Of a DNA stretch of 64,000 bases, positions 35,640-46,017 are shown one piece after another. Within the stretch, counting starts at the first letter, position 1, and the number at the start of each line of letters is the position of its first letter. Both the position numbers and the translations under genes were made by a program. Origin of the DNA: Epichloe hybrida (Eukaryota; Ascomycota; Sordariomycetes; Hypocreales; Clavicipitaceae); assembly GCA_019022495.1 (NCBI GenBank), contig JAFEKR010000010.1, positions 1,736,001 to 1,800,000 on the forward strand, given 5' to 3'. Under the pieces are notes generated by a model. It made no database searches, had not been told where the DNA came from, and worked only from the letters and a program-made list of their open reading frames with translations.

Positions 35640-36660
35640 AGTATATTATATCTCTTGCCCTAGCCTAGGGTGTTCTAAGCCACTAGGATTTACTTAACCT
35701 AATATTCCTTAATAAGTTTATTATTACCCTTTACTAGGACTTATTCTAGCCCTAGATAGAAGTCCTAAAGCTTCTAACTAGGGAGAGGGTCCTTTATAGC
35801 GTGTTTAATAAGGTCTATATAAAATACTAGGTAAATACCTCTTAGGATATTAAGCTACACTATAAGTAATATTAGGACTTCTATAACTATATACTTTACT
35901 ACTACCTAATTAAGTTTTTATAAAGGGTAGTTAGTTTTAATATTTTTAAGTAAAAGCTATACCTTATCTCTTACCTAGAACTATTTTACTAGCTAATATA
36001 AAGTAAATATAGTGTCCTATTACCTTTATTATATATAGGCTATTATAGCTTATACTAGATAAGTACCCTCCTAGAGGTACTTAAGGAACTATATTACTTG
36101 CCTCTTTAGCGTTATTATAGAAGCAAATATATTTAGTAGTAACTAGACTAGCTCTAGATTATAGCTATATAGTAGCTTATTTAGGCTAACTCCTATTATA
36201 GAAAATAGCCTATTATTAATCATAAGCTAGTAAGTAGCTAGATATTCTAGCTAGTTAAACTATAAGAAGGAGACTATAATATGTAATATTACTTATACCT
36301 CTTAGTTTACTTGCTTAGTATTACTATTAGTCTATAGGTAATGTAATATAGAAAGTAACTAATTAATCCTAACTAAAGAGCATAATATTATCTAAAACTT
36401 TCCTAACTAATCTAAACTATAATCTATAATAATTAATTAAGGAAACCCCCTAAACTACTACTAAACCATTTTAAACCTCTTTATATATTTCTTAGCTCCT
36501 ATAGACATTATAGCCTTAAGCTAAATAAATTTAAAGAGTTAATCTATAATAACTATTAGGTATTATGGTTTTTCTAGGGATAGTGCTAGTAAGTTTATTA
36601 TAAAGTTAATAGAGATCTATAACTAGAACTAGTTAGGGATAGGTAAAGGCTTTAGTAAGC
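35640..36660 (-). pseudogene. Integrase and chromodomain-like remnant of Gypsy element 2
   Basis: Minus-strand fragments INFIINLLALS, IVIID, KAIMSIGAKKYIKRFKMV, VRDKVQLLLKNIKTNYP and EYQVKQILVAQ match chromoviral integrase, GPY/F-type module and chromodomain start, in that order. Confidence 0.75.
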
Positions 36661-36689
36661 CCTAGCGATGTTAATAGCTCTTATAACTA

Positions 36690-37015
36690 CTATAGTAGTA
36701 ATAGTTACAAACAAACCTAGCGATATCTTATAACATCTTGTCCTAGTGAAACTGCTATTATAAGATTTAGAATGTAGTGTTACAGCCTAGGTGCCTTACT
36801 ACCAGAGTATTGTTTGTAGTGTAGTTAGTGTAGTTTTTAGGAAAAATTTGTATTTGTAGTGTAGTTTTTTTTTTCTTGTAGTTAGTGTAGTGTATTTTTT
36901 TTTTTTTATAGTGTAGTGTAGTGTAGTTTTTTTTTGCTTGTAGTGTAGTGTAGTTAGTGTAGTTACTAACTACACTAACTACAAAAACTACAAATGTAGT
37001 GTTAGTAAAAAAAAA
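36690..37015. repeat. TAGTG-rich low-complexity insertion with perfect palindrome
   Basis: Runs of (G)TAGTGTAGT alternate with T tracts. A 33-bp perfect palindrome at 36950-36982 has two 16-bp arms around a single C. A short direct repeat ATGTAGTGTTA occurs near 36,771 and 36,991. It lies inside Gypsy element 2 between RNase H and integrase and keeps TpG sites that the surroundings lost. Its family is not recognised. Confidence 0.65.
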
Positions 37016-37299
37016 GTAGGCTTTTTTATTATATAAGGTTATTATAAGGATTAAAAGAAGGCTAGTTATATAGAAGCTTTTATTATTACCTATTTTACCT
37101 AATTAGTTATATAATTTATAAAATTTACCTTTTTTTAAGGATTTTACTATAACTAGGGTAATTTATAATATTATAACTTTTTAATAATACTATTATACCT
37201 AATACTTTATTTTACTAATATAACTTAAAGAAAAACCTTTTGTGCTAGTACTAGGTATGTAATAAAGGTATCTTTTAACCTATTAAAGGCATTATTCTC

Positions 37300-38150
37300 T
37301 TTAGGCCCCTATTAAAAAGGGATATTTCTCTTAGTTAATTATATTAGTGGTGCTACTAGTTCTAAAAAGTTACTAATAAAGTTATAGTAGAAGTTAGCGA
37401 ACCCTAGGAAGCTATAAACCCCCTAAAGTTTTATTAGGGCTACCTATTCCCTAATAGCTATAACCTTTGCTAAATCTAGATAAATAGAATAACCTACTAT
37501 AATAATATATTCTAGGTATTAAACCTCCTTTACTGCAAACATAGACTTATTAAGGTCTAAGTATAACCCTATAGCCCTTAGGTAACCTAATATTACCTAG
37601 ACCTTAGCTATATAGTCTTTCCTTAATCCCCCTAAGTAAATTAAGACATTATCTAAGTACGCTATAATAAAATCCCCTAATGTATCCCCTAAGGACTTAT
37701 TAATATAATATTAGAATATTACTAGTGCGCTAGCTAGGCTAAAGGGGCAAACTAGCCACTTAAATAGCCTAAACCTAGTTTAAAACGCTATTAGGTGCTC
37801 CTAGCCCTTAGTAATCTATAGCTTATAAAACGCTATATAAATATTTACCTTTATAAACTAGTGTACCTAGGATAAGGAATAGAGTGTCTCCTTAATTAAT
37901 AGGAGAGAATAGTAATCCTATACTATTATCTTATTAAGAGCGTAGTAGTCTATATAAAAACACTAACCCCTATTAGCCTTTTTAATAAGGAGGACTAGAG
38001 CTATAGCTAATAATAAGCTAGTATAGATCTAACCCTTATCTATTAAGTCTATAATCTAGTATTTAACCTCTAGAAGCTAGTCCCTTAGTATATTATATAG
38101 TAGTCCCTAAGGGAGCGTTAGTTTAGACCTATCCTAATTCTTACGTAAGC
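37300..38150 (-). pseudogene. Reverse-transcriptase remnant of Gypsy element 2
   Basis: Minus-strand fragments IALVLLIKKANRG, CFYIDYYALNKI, LVCPFSLASALVIF, AYLDNVLIYLGGL and VYSFLGFANFYYNF follow the Ty3/Gypsy RT order. YLDD is YLDN (37,630-37,665). RIP stops throughout. Confidence 0.85.
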
Positions 38151-40198
38151 ATATGTGGTAATTAAGGGACCCCTAGTAAGGAGGTAAGCTATTAGCTTTA
38201 GCTTTATTAAAAAGGTCTGTGAAGTTAGCTAACTCCTTAGGTAATGTTAATATGTCTAGGCTATTTGGTTTTATCTTAGGCACTATAATCTATAGTACTA
38301 TTATTATCTCCCTAAGGCTTATAGTAATAAATATTATAGAAGTGTCCTTTCTCTAGTGTACCTAGCGTGCTTTTATAGTATATAAGGACCTAATAATCCC
38401 CTATACTAAAGTCTTTACCCTACGCGTAAAGGCTTTAAAGACATATAAGCCCTTTACTACTCTAATAACTAATTACTATTTTACTACGTAAATAACTATA
38501 TTATAATATTCTAGCTATAGTATCCTAAGTATAATATCTTATATAAGGCCTAGGATAATATATAAATACACTAATAACTCCTAGCTATTAATGTCTATTC
38601 TAGTATATACTATATAGGTAATTAAGGAGGTATTCTTCTATACCCTCTTTCCCTTCCTTTTTATTTTTACTATAGTCTAGACATGCTTTCTCTTTAGTAA
38701 CTATATAAGCTCTAGGCTAAACTATTTTACTACTAACTTACTTATAGCACTATAATAATTATAACTATAATTAATCTAGATATTAATATAATAATATATA
38801 TTAAAGAGTATAGGAATTAAGAATAGTAGTTAGTCTATATATTATACTATATCCCACTCTAACTCTATATAGCTTAAATAGTTATCCTATATTATAGTAT
38901 ATAGTTAGCTTTCTTACCCTTATATAAGACTTTACTTAAGGGCTATTTATTTTCTATAGGGGGAATGTTTACCTCCTTATTTATACTTTTCTTATTTACT
39001 CTATATAAGTTAATGCTAACCTATAGGGGATAGGGTAGGAGGAAGGTACACTCCTAAATATAGTAATCCTTAGATTTATATTATAGGTAGTATCTCTCCT
39101 AATAGCGTTTAGCTAACTTTACTTCTAATACCTATTTAGCCTATTATATATTTATAGCTAGCTTTAGACCCTTCTCCTTTTTAACTAGCCTATTTTATTT
39201 TCCTAATTAAGTCCTTACTATATATACCCTAGTTATTAGTATATTACCCTTATAATTAGTCTAAGGTATAAGTTTAGCTAGCTATAGTTTACATTAGGAC
39301 TAGTACTTATTCTCTATAGTAAGGGCCTTAATATTAACTATAATCTTATAATACTACATAATAGCTATATACTATATGCTTTAGCTAATACCCTAGCTTA
39401 TGCTAATTTCTCTTAAATACTTATTAAGTGCTTATTAAAGCTTTACTAGCTTTATATTATCCCCCTAATAATCCCCTCTTACTAATAAGAGCTTCTCTAT
39501 AAAGTAAATAAAGAATATAGAAAATAGCTCCACTAGGCCTTATTTTATCTAGTTAAGTTCTATAAGGGCTATCTCTTACCTATATAAATTAGAGAATATA
39601 AACCTAAGGTATTCTAGGAATTTAGCTAGGTTAAAATTATAAATACTACCTTATTTAAAGAAAGTAACTACCTAGGACTAGACTTTAGAGAATAGGTTCT
39701 AGTAAATAAATATTTACTTATTCTTATTAGTTTTAATAAAGTCCTTATTTACCTATAGCTTATATTCTATTAGGAACTTTTATATAGTAAATAAGGCCTT
39801 ATTATTATTATATAGGTTACTTATAAGGATAGGTTTTTATTTTACCCTAGGTATAGTTAAGACTAGGTTAAAGGTAAGAGATAAAGTAAGGTTTACTATT
39901 AAGGTATTAGGCTAGGCTATAATAGGTAATTAGGTTAAGGGTCCTATAGTATTTATAGTTACTTATTATTAGAGGTATATAAGTTCTACTATTTACTTAT
40001 TAAGTATAAGTTAAAGTGTCTTAAATTAAGCCTATTAAGCTACTAGTAGTGCTATAGTATTAGATAGGGGAGTTATTATCCCCTAGCTAGGTTAGTCTTA
40101 TAGTTAAAGCGTATTTGCTATATTTATTAATATATCTATTAGTATTTCTATTATGTCTTTTAGTAGTTATTAAAAAGGACTAAAGGAAGTCTCTTAAT

Positions 40199-40415
40199 TA
40201 TTATAGACTAGCCCCTAGGCTACTATAATAAGGTATTAATATAGTATTAAGAGACTTAAGGAGAAAGGAGAAAGAGTAAGAGGCTATCCCTAGTAGTGCC
40301 CCTTATACCCCCTTAGCTACTTATATAAGCCTCCTTTCCTTACCTTAACTACTTCTACCACTCCCCTCTCTAACTGCTATACGAACAATGCTTAGGCAAA
40401 GCCTAAGCCCTTACA
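40199..40415 (-). repeat. LTR of Gypsy element 2 (5' LTR in element sense)
   Basis: Begins TATTATAGACTAGCCCC (RIP form) and ends GCCTAAGCCCTTACA. Followed by TTTAA at 40416-40420 and then Copia 3' sequence. Confidence 0.9.
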
Positions 40416-40420
40416 TTTAA
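40416..40420. repeat. Right target-site duplication of Gypsy element 2 (TTTAA)
   Basis: Identical to 33604-33608. Confidence 0.88.
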
Positions 40421-40622
40421 GAGCAATATACCCTAGGTAATATTAAGGTAAATTAGTTAAAGACCTCTAAGATACTTACTAATAGCTTTATAAAGCCTTT
40501 ATTAGGGCTAGGAATTCTATTACTAGATTAGCTTATAGGAAATTCCCGCTTAATTATAACACTAGAAAATTATTATAATCTCTTCCTATGCTTATAATCT
40601 TTAGCTTTAATAAATATCTTAG

Positions 40623-40634
40623 CTAAGGGAGGTG
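40623..40634 (+). other. Polypurine tract of the Copia element
   Basis: A purine-rich stretch (CTAAGGGAGGTG) directly abuts the 3' LTR start at 40635, the expected site for plus-strand priming. Confidence 0.65.
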
Positions 40635-40865
40635 TATTAGGGAGAGCTCCCTTAAAGCATAGGTTATATAAGGGTAGTGTGTATTAATAAGGATAAAACA
40701 TAAGGTTAGACATTAGTAAATATAATATATTAGAAGTACCTTTGTAGACTAGTTATTACTATAGCGTACTATGTACCTTTTAGGTACAAAAGTCAGGTGC
40801 TGTCTGCACCTCTGATTGACCGAAATCGAACGCTTTCTATTATCTTTTCACACCCCTACCTGACA
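40635..40865 (+). repeat. 3' LTR of the Copia element
   Basis: Starts TATTAGG (RIP form of TGTCAGG) and ends CCTGACA. Its last ~80 bp are essentially free of RIP and preserve the original sequence. Confidence 0.93.
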
Positions 40866-40870
40866 GTTTG
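40866..40870. repeat. Right target-site duplication of the Copia element (GTTTG)
   Basis: Identical to 21029-21033. Normal-composition DNA resumes here. Confidence 0.93.
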
Positions 40871-41082
40871 TCACGACACGAATCTAACAACCGAGTTACA
40901 GTGGGGCGTGGCACGATTAGGTAATTCCGAAAACAATCTACATACGGACTAGTACAGTGGGGTGTACATGCTAAGATGCGCACGCGCAGGCTATGTAGTC
41001 CAATCAACTTGCAAAGGGACTTTTTTATCAACAGGATGCACCCGCTCTGCAGGGCCCACAGTAACATGGTATCGGATTTTAG

Positions 41083-41451
41083 GAGTTTTGCTAATCGGAG
41101 CTGTACGGAAAATCCGAAATGATCCGTCCCCACAATTGTAATGCGGCCACATCCCACATCCCACGCCTTCGCACCTAATTTATATAGGGCGCTATGGCAA
41201 AAAAATATTACATAATATCGCTACGCGCGATTGAATTAGCTGCGCGCGATTGAATTAGCTGCGCGCGATTGAATTAGCTGCGCGCGATTGAATTAGCTGC
41301 GCGCGATTGAATTAGCTACGCGCGATTAAAAAATAATGCTATAACTATAGGTGTGATTTACGTGTAGGTGTGTGGTAAGTAACCTCTCTATCCGAAACCA
41401 GCTAGTCACAGCGTTGAAGGTTATTCCGTACAGCTCCGATTAGCAAAACTC
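41083..41451. mobile_element. Mutator-type MITE with 28-bp perfect inverted repeats
   Basis: Left arm 41083-41110 (GAGTTTTGCTAATCGG...) and right arm 41424-41451 are exact reverse complements over 28 bp. The 369-bp unit is flanked by the 9-bp direct repeat GGATTTTAG (41074-41082 and 41452-41460). Long inverted repeats with a 9-bp duplication are the hallmark of Mutator-like elements. There is no transposase, so it is non-autonomous. It encloses the 19-bp tandem array. It shows no obvious RIP. Confidence 0.82.
41220..41328. repeat. 19-bp tandem array inside the MITE
   Basis: Five full copies and one partial copy of GCTGCGCGCGATTGAATTA (first and last with GCTACG). There are no spacers, so it is not a CRISPR array. 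Confidence 0.93.
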
Positions 41452-41460
41452 GGATTTTAG

Positions 41461-41794
41461 CCACCTTTGTCGGCCGACAGGATTTCAACCTCTTGCCCAA
41501 CTCACCATAACAAGGCGAAAGTGCATTCACGTCTTTGCATAGTTCGCCGGCTTCTTCAGACACGAGTCTTTCAAGGCCGCCATGACTGGGTTCTCCCAGC
41601 AATATGATGGCGCCGGGATGCCAGACTGGATGAACGTTTGACTTGGACATAGGATCAATGCATTGAGTCAACCCCATTCTAACGCTCCATGCCCTGATGC
41701 TATTCGAGAACGAGTTCACACGTCATAATTACAGTATTGGAGAAGAACGTGGGAAGAGGAAAAAGGAAAACGTCATGTCCGCATCATACACATC
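41461..41794. other. Spacer between MITE and dehydrogenase-kinase gene
   Basis: A minus-strand frame (41402-41719) crosses into the MITE arm. It has no family features I recognise and is not called as a gene. Confidence 0.4.
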
Positions 41795-44700
41795 TCAAGC
41801 TTCATTGTCGACCGCCCATGCCTCCACAACTTCCGCCAAGGTATCCTCGCTTCCAACGTTGCCAGGGAACACAACGTAAGGCACGCCACGATGCCGACTA
41901 GTCTCCTCGTCGCATCGCCAGAGGGGCACACCGGGGGCAGCTTGTCCCAGAACGCGCGCGCGCCTCATTCTCAAGCCCTTTGTAGCAGTGTCTGAAGCGG
42001 TGATGCCGCCCTTGGCAATGATGTATCGCGGACGTACATCAATCAACTCGACCAGTTGAACTAGCGCCTTTGCAACCTTTGATCCGATATTCAGAGAACT
42101 GAGACCATCTTGACCTTGGATCAAGGTTCTCGACGTCATAACCAGGACATCGTGTCCTGAAGATATATGTGTGGAAATCGATGAGGCTGCCTCCCTGATA
42201 ATCTGCTCAGCGGCATCCTCCTCGGAGGCAATAAGATCGGCCACCTCCAGCTCAAACACGTGCAGCTTGGGTGCCAACTTCTCTCGCAAAACTTTCAACT
42301 GAGCCGTCGTCTTAGGCACGTATGATCCCGCTATGATGAGTCCACCTGGCTGATGAAGGTTCGAGGACGGAACAAGTCCCAGGTCTTGCATCGACAGAGG
42401 CGGAATTCCTTTGATCCCAAGCCTTGATGAAACGAAGGCCGCGCCTGTTCGGTAAAGGTATCGCCTGCCACTTTTCTCAGCCTCCAGGAGACCAGCCACG
42501 AACACGTGCATGTCTGACTCTGCGGCTGCGTTGACAATGAAAACTCTGTTGGGATCTGCGGGAACGGATAGCAGTTTCTTGGTAACTGCCTCTGGCCCGC
42601 CCACCCTGATTTCGTCCAACGTCACGCTTATAAAGGACGAATCATTGAAGCGTGAGCCGCACTTCTCAAGCACGTACTGGCGAAGATTGGAGTTTTTGTA
42701 GCCAAAGGTTGCGTCCTGCGCAAATGGCGTCTGGCTGGCGGGTACTAGCACGTCTGCTTCTTTGACGTAGTGTACATCATCGATGGTATATCTTCCGCCC
42801 TGTGCGAAGAAAGGTGTGATGACCCAGCCGTCAAACCGACCGAGAGCCGCCTCAGCAGCTTCGGGTTCCTCGGGAAGATGACCACGCAGCGTGGAGTCTC
42901 CTCGAAGAACAATCTCAAAAGCCTTGCCCGCTTTCTTCGCCGCTGTTGATACATTTTCGCAGATTTCTTGTATCAGCCTTCGGGCTTCTGCCGATGGTAG
43001 GGCGCGTGAATTTGTCAGAATGAAGAAACCGCTTGGGTCAAGGCTGAACTCCGATTCCAGTGTCGCCGAGTCCCAGACAGTCAGGACGTCAATGTCGTGG
43101 CATGTTTGCGTGCCAGTGGGATCGTCGTCGAGGACAACCAGTGTAGGGACATGGCCGCTGTCGACGACTTTGCGGACATTACTCAACACATCGGTGCTAT
43201 ATTCTGGGGGGAGGCTCGCAAGTGTGGCTGCTGCTGGGATGGGCTGGGGCTCGCTGGCGGTGCCGGCCCTTGGGTCAGCCTCGTGTGCGCGCATGTCGTG
43301 GTTGCCAGCTTTACTTGCAACACTTGGCCCAAGCAATTCCCAGAGACGCACGACGCCGGCATCTGACTCCTTTGTCCAGCCATGCGCCGCTCCGGAAAGG
43401 TACAAGGTATGTGCTGCCGAGGAGATGGGGGCGCAGTACCCCAGACGGGCAGCTTCGTCGAGAACTATGCCCAGGTCCTTGACAAAGATGGCCAGGGCAG
43501 AGTGCGGGGTCCAATCAGCGTCCAGCATCTGCGGAACTCGGTTCTCAAACATCCAGCTCCACGCCCCTGATGATTTGATCATGTCAAACGTCAGCTTTGT
43601 GTCGATATCAAGGCGCGCGGCAAAGGCCATTGCTTCTGCCGCAGAAGCAATGTGGACTCCCGCGAGGAGTTGGTTGATGAGCTTTACAGATGAGGCCGCC
43701 CCTATGCCACCGTCTACGTGACACAGGTTCTTCATGCCGCCCGTCATGGCGAGGAGTGCAGCATGCGCTTTGGAGACGGCAAGGCTTTCTCCAGAGCAAA
43801 TAATCTTGAGAAGATTAAAATCAGGTCATGTGTGAGTCGGCTGGGGGTTAAAATGAAAAAAAAATATGAAAAAAGAGGACTCTACTTACCGTCAGTGTAC
43901 CATTAGCTGCGCGAGCGACACCACCACTGACTGGCGCGTCCACCAGTGTGATTCCCCTACCCAGCTGTTTCAACTTGAAGTCGAGTTTCCGTACAAAATT
44001 TGGGGGCACAGTGGAGCTGAGAATTACAACGGTGCCGTCTGATAGTGCTTCAGCACCACGTCCGCTTCCGAAAAGAACATCGTCAGCCTGGGCCGCATTC
44101 TGCACCATGAGCAGTACAATATCTGCCTCCTCAATTGCCGCAGAGGGTGTCGCAGCCGCGGTGGCATTTGATTCATTGGAGATGAATCTGTCCACTGCAG
44201 GGCCGTAGACGTCGTATCCCTGCACCTGGAAGCCCGCACGTAGCAAAGAACCCGCCATGCCTTGGCCCATTGCTCCCAGTCCGATCATGCCGATCTTGGA
44301 AATCTTAAAGGGACTGCCAGATGGAGTCAGCACACTCTCCAGCCTGGCTCTCTCTGCATTCTGCTTGACCAATTCATGTGAGCCAGGTAGGTAGAGGCGA
44401 ACAAATCCCGCGTCATCGTCACAGCCGAATCCCTGCGAAACCCCAGCTATGAACAGTTGCTCTACCGCACTGCTCAGGGGCAGCGGGAAGTGCAGACTTC
44501 GCGCCGTTGAAATAGCGTTTTTCTAGATTTTCCAGACTGTCAGCAGCGCAAATGCGGCGTGCGGAGACGGGAGAAAGTCCTACCATTTCATGCAAGGTGA
44601 ATTCAAGTGATACTTGGGGAGTCCAGCTTCCAGCAAGCATTTGAGGGACGCGAGTTTCAAACGCGGATGAGCTTCCTGCAGCATTGCTGATGATGTCGAA

Positions 44701-45442
44701 GGTGGCTTTGGTATTGAGGCCAGCTCTGGCTGCGAGAGCCATGGCTTCAGCTGCCGTGGCAGTGTGTAAGCCAAGTAGAAGCTGATACACAAGCTGTGCT
44801 TTGGAAGCTTGGCCCAGCTGGCCTGGAATCACATACAGCTTGTCTGACAATTTGTGCATGAAGTGTTTTGTCGATTTGATGGCCTCACAGGAGCCAGACA
44901 CGAACACTGTACTGGCGGAACCCTCCGCGCGGATTGAGCTGGCGACTATGGCCATGTCCATGACGGAAACATCCTGCCGACCACATTCCGCAAGCTTTTG
45001 GGGGAGTGATTCATAAAAGGATGGCAGGACTGGCGTACTTATTACAAGAAGAGCTTGTTCGGGCAGCGCTGTTCACTTGATGGTTACTTTTGTGGTTCGC
45101 TGTAATACAGCGGCAGCAAAGGATGCGTTTGCTGTGCTCAATTTCGGAAATCGTACCTGAGATAACCCCCGAGGCGGAATCAAAGAGAAGACGGTTCAAT
45201 CGTCCCTCGTCCGTTGTTGTACAAACGAGAATGTGACTGTTTTCGGCAACGCCCCTGGGGGAACCAGCTGCCTTGGCTCCCAGGTTGACAAGGTTTTCTA
45301 GGACGATGGCATCCTCGCCGTAGACGAGAACGAGGAATTCGGAAGTGGAAAGGACCCTGTGCAATGACTCGGGGTTCAGACCCCCGAGACCGATGGTGCC
45401 AACGATGCCAACGCTGGTCGGCTCGTTGCCCGATACGGTCAT
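41795..45442 (-). CDS. Fused tandem dehydrogenase / four-carbon acid sugar kinase (OtnK-type)
   Basis: Four exons (45442-45157, 45068-44584, 44522-43890, 43804-41795) with introns of 88, 61 and 85 nt give 1,137 residues. Residues 1 to about 310 form a hydroxyisobutyrate-dehydrogenase-like domain with weak motifs (GTIGLGGLN; DMAIVASS where DAPVSGG is usual; KAQLVYQ). Residues about 334-630 form a second, canonical copy: IGMIGLGAMGQGMAG binds NAD(P), then LVDAPVSGGVARAANGTLT, then the catalytic Lys in SSVKLINQ. Residues about 690-1137 are a DUF1537/OtnK kinase: LDDDPTGTQT, LRGDSTLRGHLPEE, IIAKGGITASD. Bacterial LtnD/DenD and OtnK/DtnK oxidise and phosphorylate threonate or erythronate, so a related tetronate or sugar-acid pathway is inferred. 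Fungal relatives I recall often continue into a class-II aldolase; this one ends after the kinase. Divergent from the Zn2Cys6 gene. Confidence 0.88.
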
Positions 45443-46017
45443 CTTTGTTGGACGATGGATGTGCTTTGTGACTTGGTAGACTAGAAATGCAAAATGACGA
45501 TTTGTCCCGCGGGGGAGATGGTTCCCAAAAGCATCTAAACTCTTTCTGGTATTAGGCTTTTGTTGTTCAGACCAACCCAGTCAATCAACAACAACGGCTC
45601 TTCTCTTTTCTCCCACCTCAGGGCCACCTCGGGGCCACCTCAGGGCCACCTCAGGGGTAATTTCCGCGGGCAATTGTTTTGATTCAACGGGCACACGGAT
45701 AGAAACCCGCAGACAGCGCCCCAAATTGCTTGGTGAAGATTGCCAATTGATCACGATTGGCTGTGGACACGTGCGGTGGCGTGTGCGAGGAGATCGACAC
45801 CGACCCCTTGACACTTGTTGGCGATTGTATGTACAACTGTACATACTCTAGGGCGGGGCATGAGTACACAGAGGGCAAAAGAGTTTCATCCATCATCGGT
45901 CTTTGTCCCGCCCCCCATTTTACTCTTTCCTTCTTCCAAGCTCCATCACTCGAGACGACCCATTCCGACCCATTCTTGGGCGCGGACTTCGTTCCATCTC
46001 AACATATCGAATGTATC
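45443..46017. promoter_or_regulatory. Shared divergent promoter with CCAAT boxes
   Basis: 575 bp between the start codons of the dehydrogenase-kinase and the Zn2Cys6 regulator. It contains CCAAT at 45743-45747 and ATTGG at 45756-45760, potential HAP-complex sites in opposite orientation, plus the 11-bp repeats at 45610-45652. Activity is inferred from layout only. Confidence 0.55.
45610..45652. promoter_or_regulatory. 11-bp phased repeat, candidate operator
   Basis: GGGCCACCTC occurs at 45621, 45632 and 45643, exactly 11 bp apart, with a degenerate fourth copy (CTCCCACCTC) at 45610. This puts each copy on about the same helix face. It could be a regulator-binding array or a simple expansion. 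Confidence 0.5.

Larger units (their letters stand above)
33609..40415 (-). mobile_element. RIP-degraded Ty3/Gypsy chromovirus 2, inserted downstream of Copia RNase H
   Basis: 217-bp LTRs (33609-33825 and 40199-40415) and TTTAA duplications bound 6,807 bp. On the minus strand a gag-like region lies at about 39,900-38,900. Reverse transcriptase lies at about 38,150-37,300 (YIDYYALNKI, LVCPFSLASAL, AYLDNVLIYLGG, SFLGFANFYYNFI). Integrase lies at about 36,660-35,700 (INFIINLLALS...IVIID, RDKVQLLLKNIKTNYPLQKL). A chromodomain-like start (EYQVKQILVA) lies near 35,650, hence chromovirus. A TAGTG-rich palindromic stretch interrupts the zone between RNase H and integrase. About 1.7 kb next to the left LTR is unassigned. 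Confidence 0.9.
21034..40865 (+). mobile_element. RIP-degraded Ty1/Copia LTR retrotransposon, split by two nested Gypsy elements
   Basis: Terminal repeats of exactly 231 bp (21034-21264 and 40635-40865) are flanked by GTTTG. Without the two insertions the element is about 5.4 kb. The order on the + strand is that of Copia. A gag-like region (about 21450-22400) carries a decayed zinc-knuckle-like segment. The protease follows at 22663-22683, where DSGAxxH now reads NSKANVY. Pre-integrase remnants (GKAKH) lie near 23200 and integrase remnants at about 31000-31600. Reverse transcriptase and RNase H (about 32280-33600) include YVNNIIVLF for YVDD, WFLGIKI, and a GYVF...SR.-like block. Almost every change from consensus is C-to-T or G-to-A. 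No frame is functional. Confidence 0.92.

Noticed and set aside
34260..36280. Possible + strand gag-like frame in Gypsy 2
   Set aside because: The minus strand of about 35,640-36,660 reads clearly as integrase and chromodomain start; the + reading is a mirror of AT-rich, RIP-altered DNA.
40840..41157. 105-residue minus-strand frame
   Set aside because: Spans the LTR end, the duplication and the MITE arm; a chance frame.
41220..41328. Regular 19-bp repeat as a CRISPR array
   Set aside because: Units are directly adjacent with no spacers and sit inside a eukaryotic MITE.
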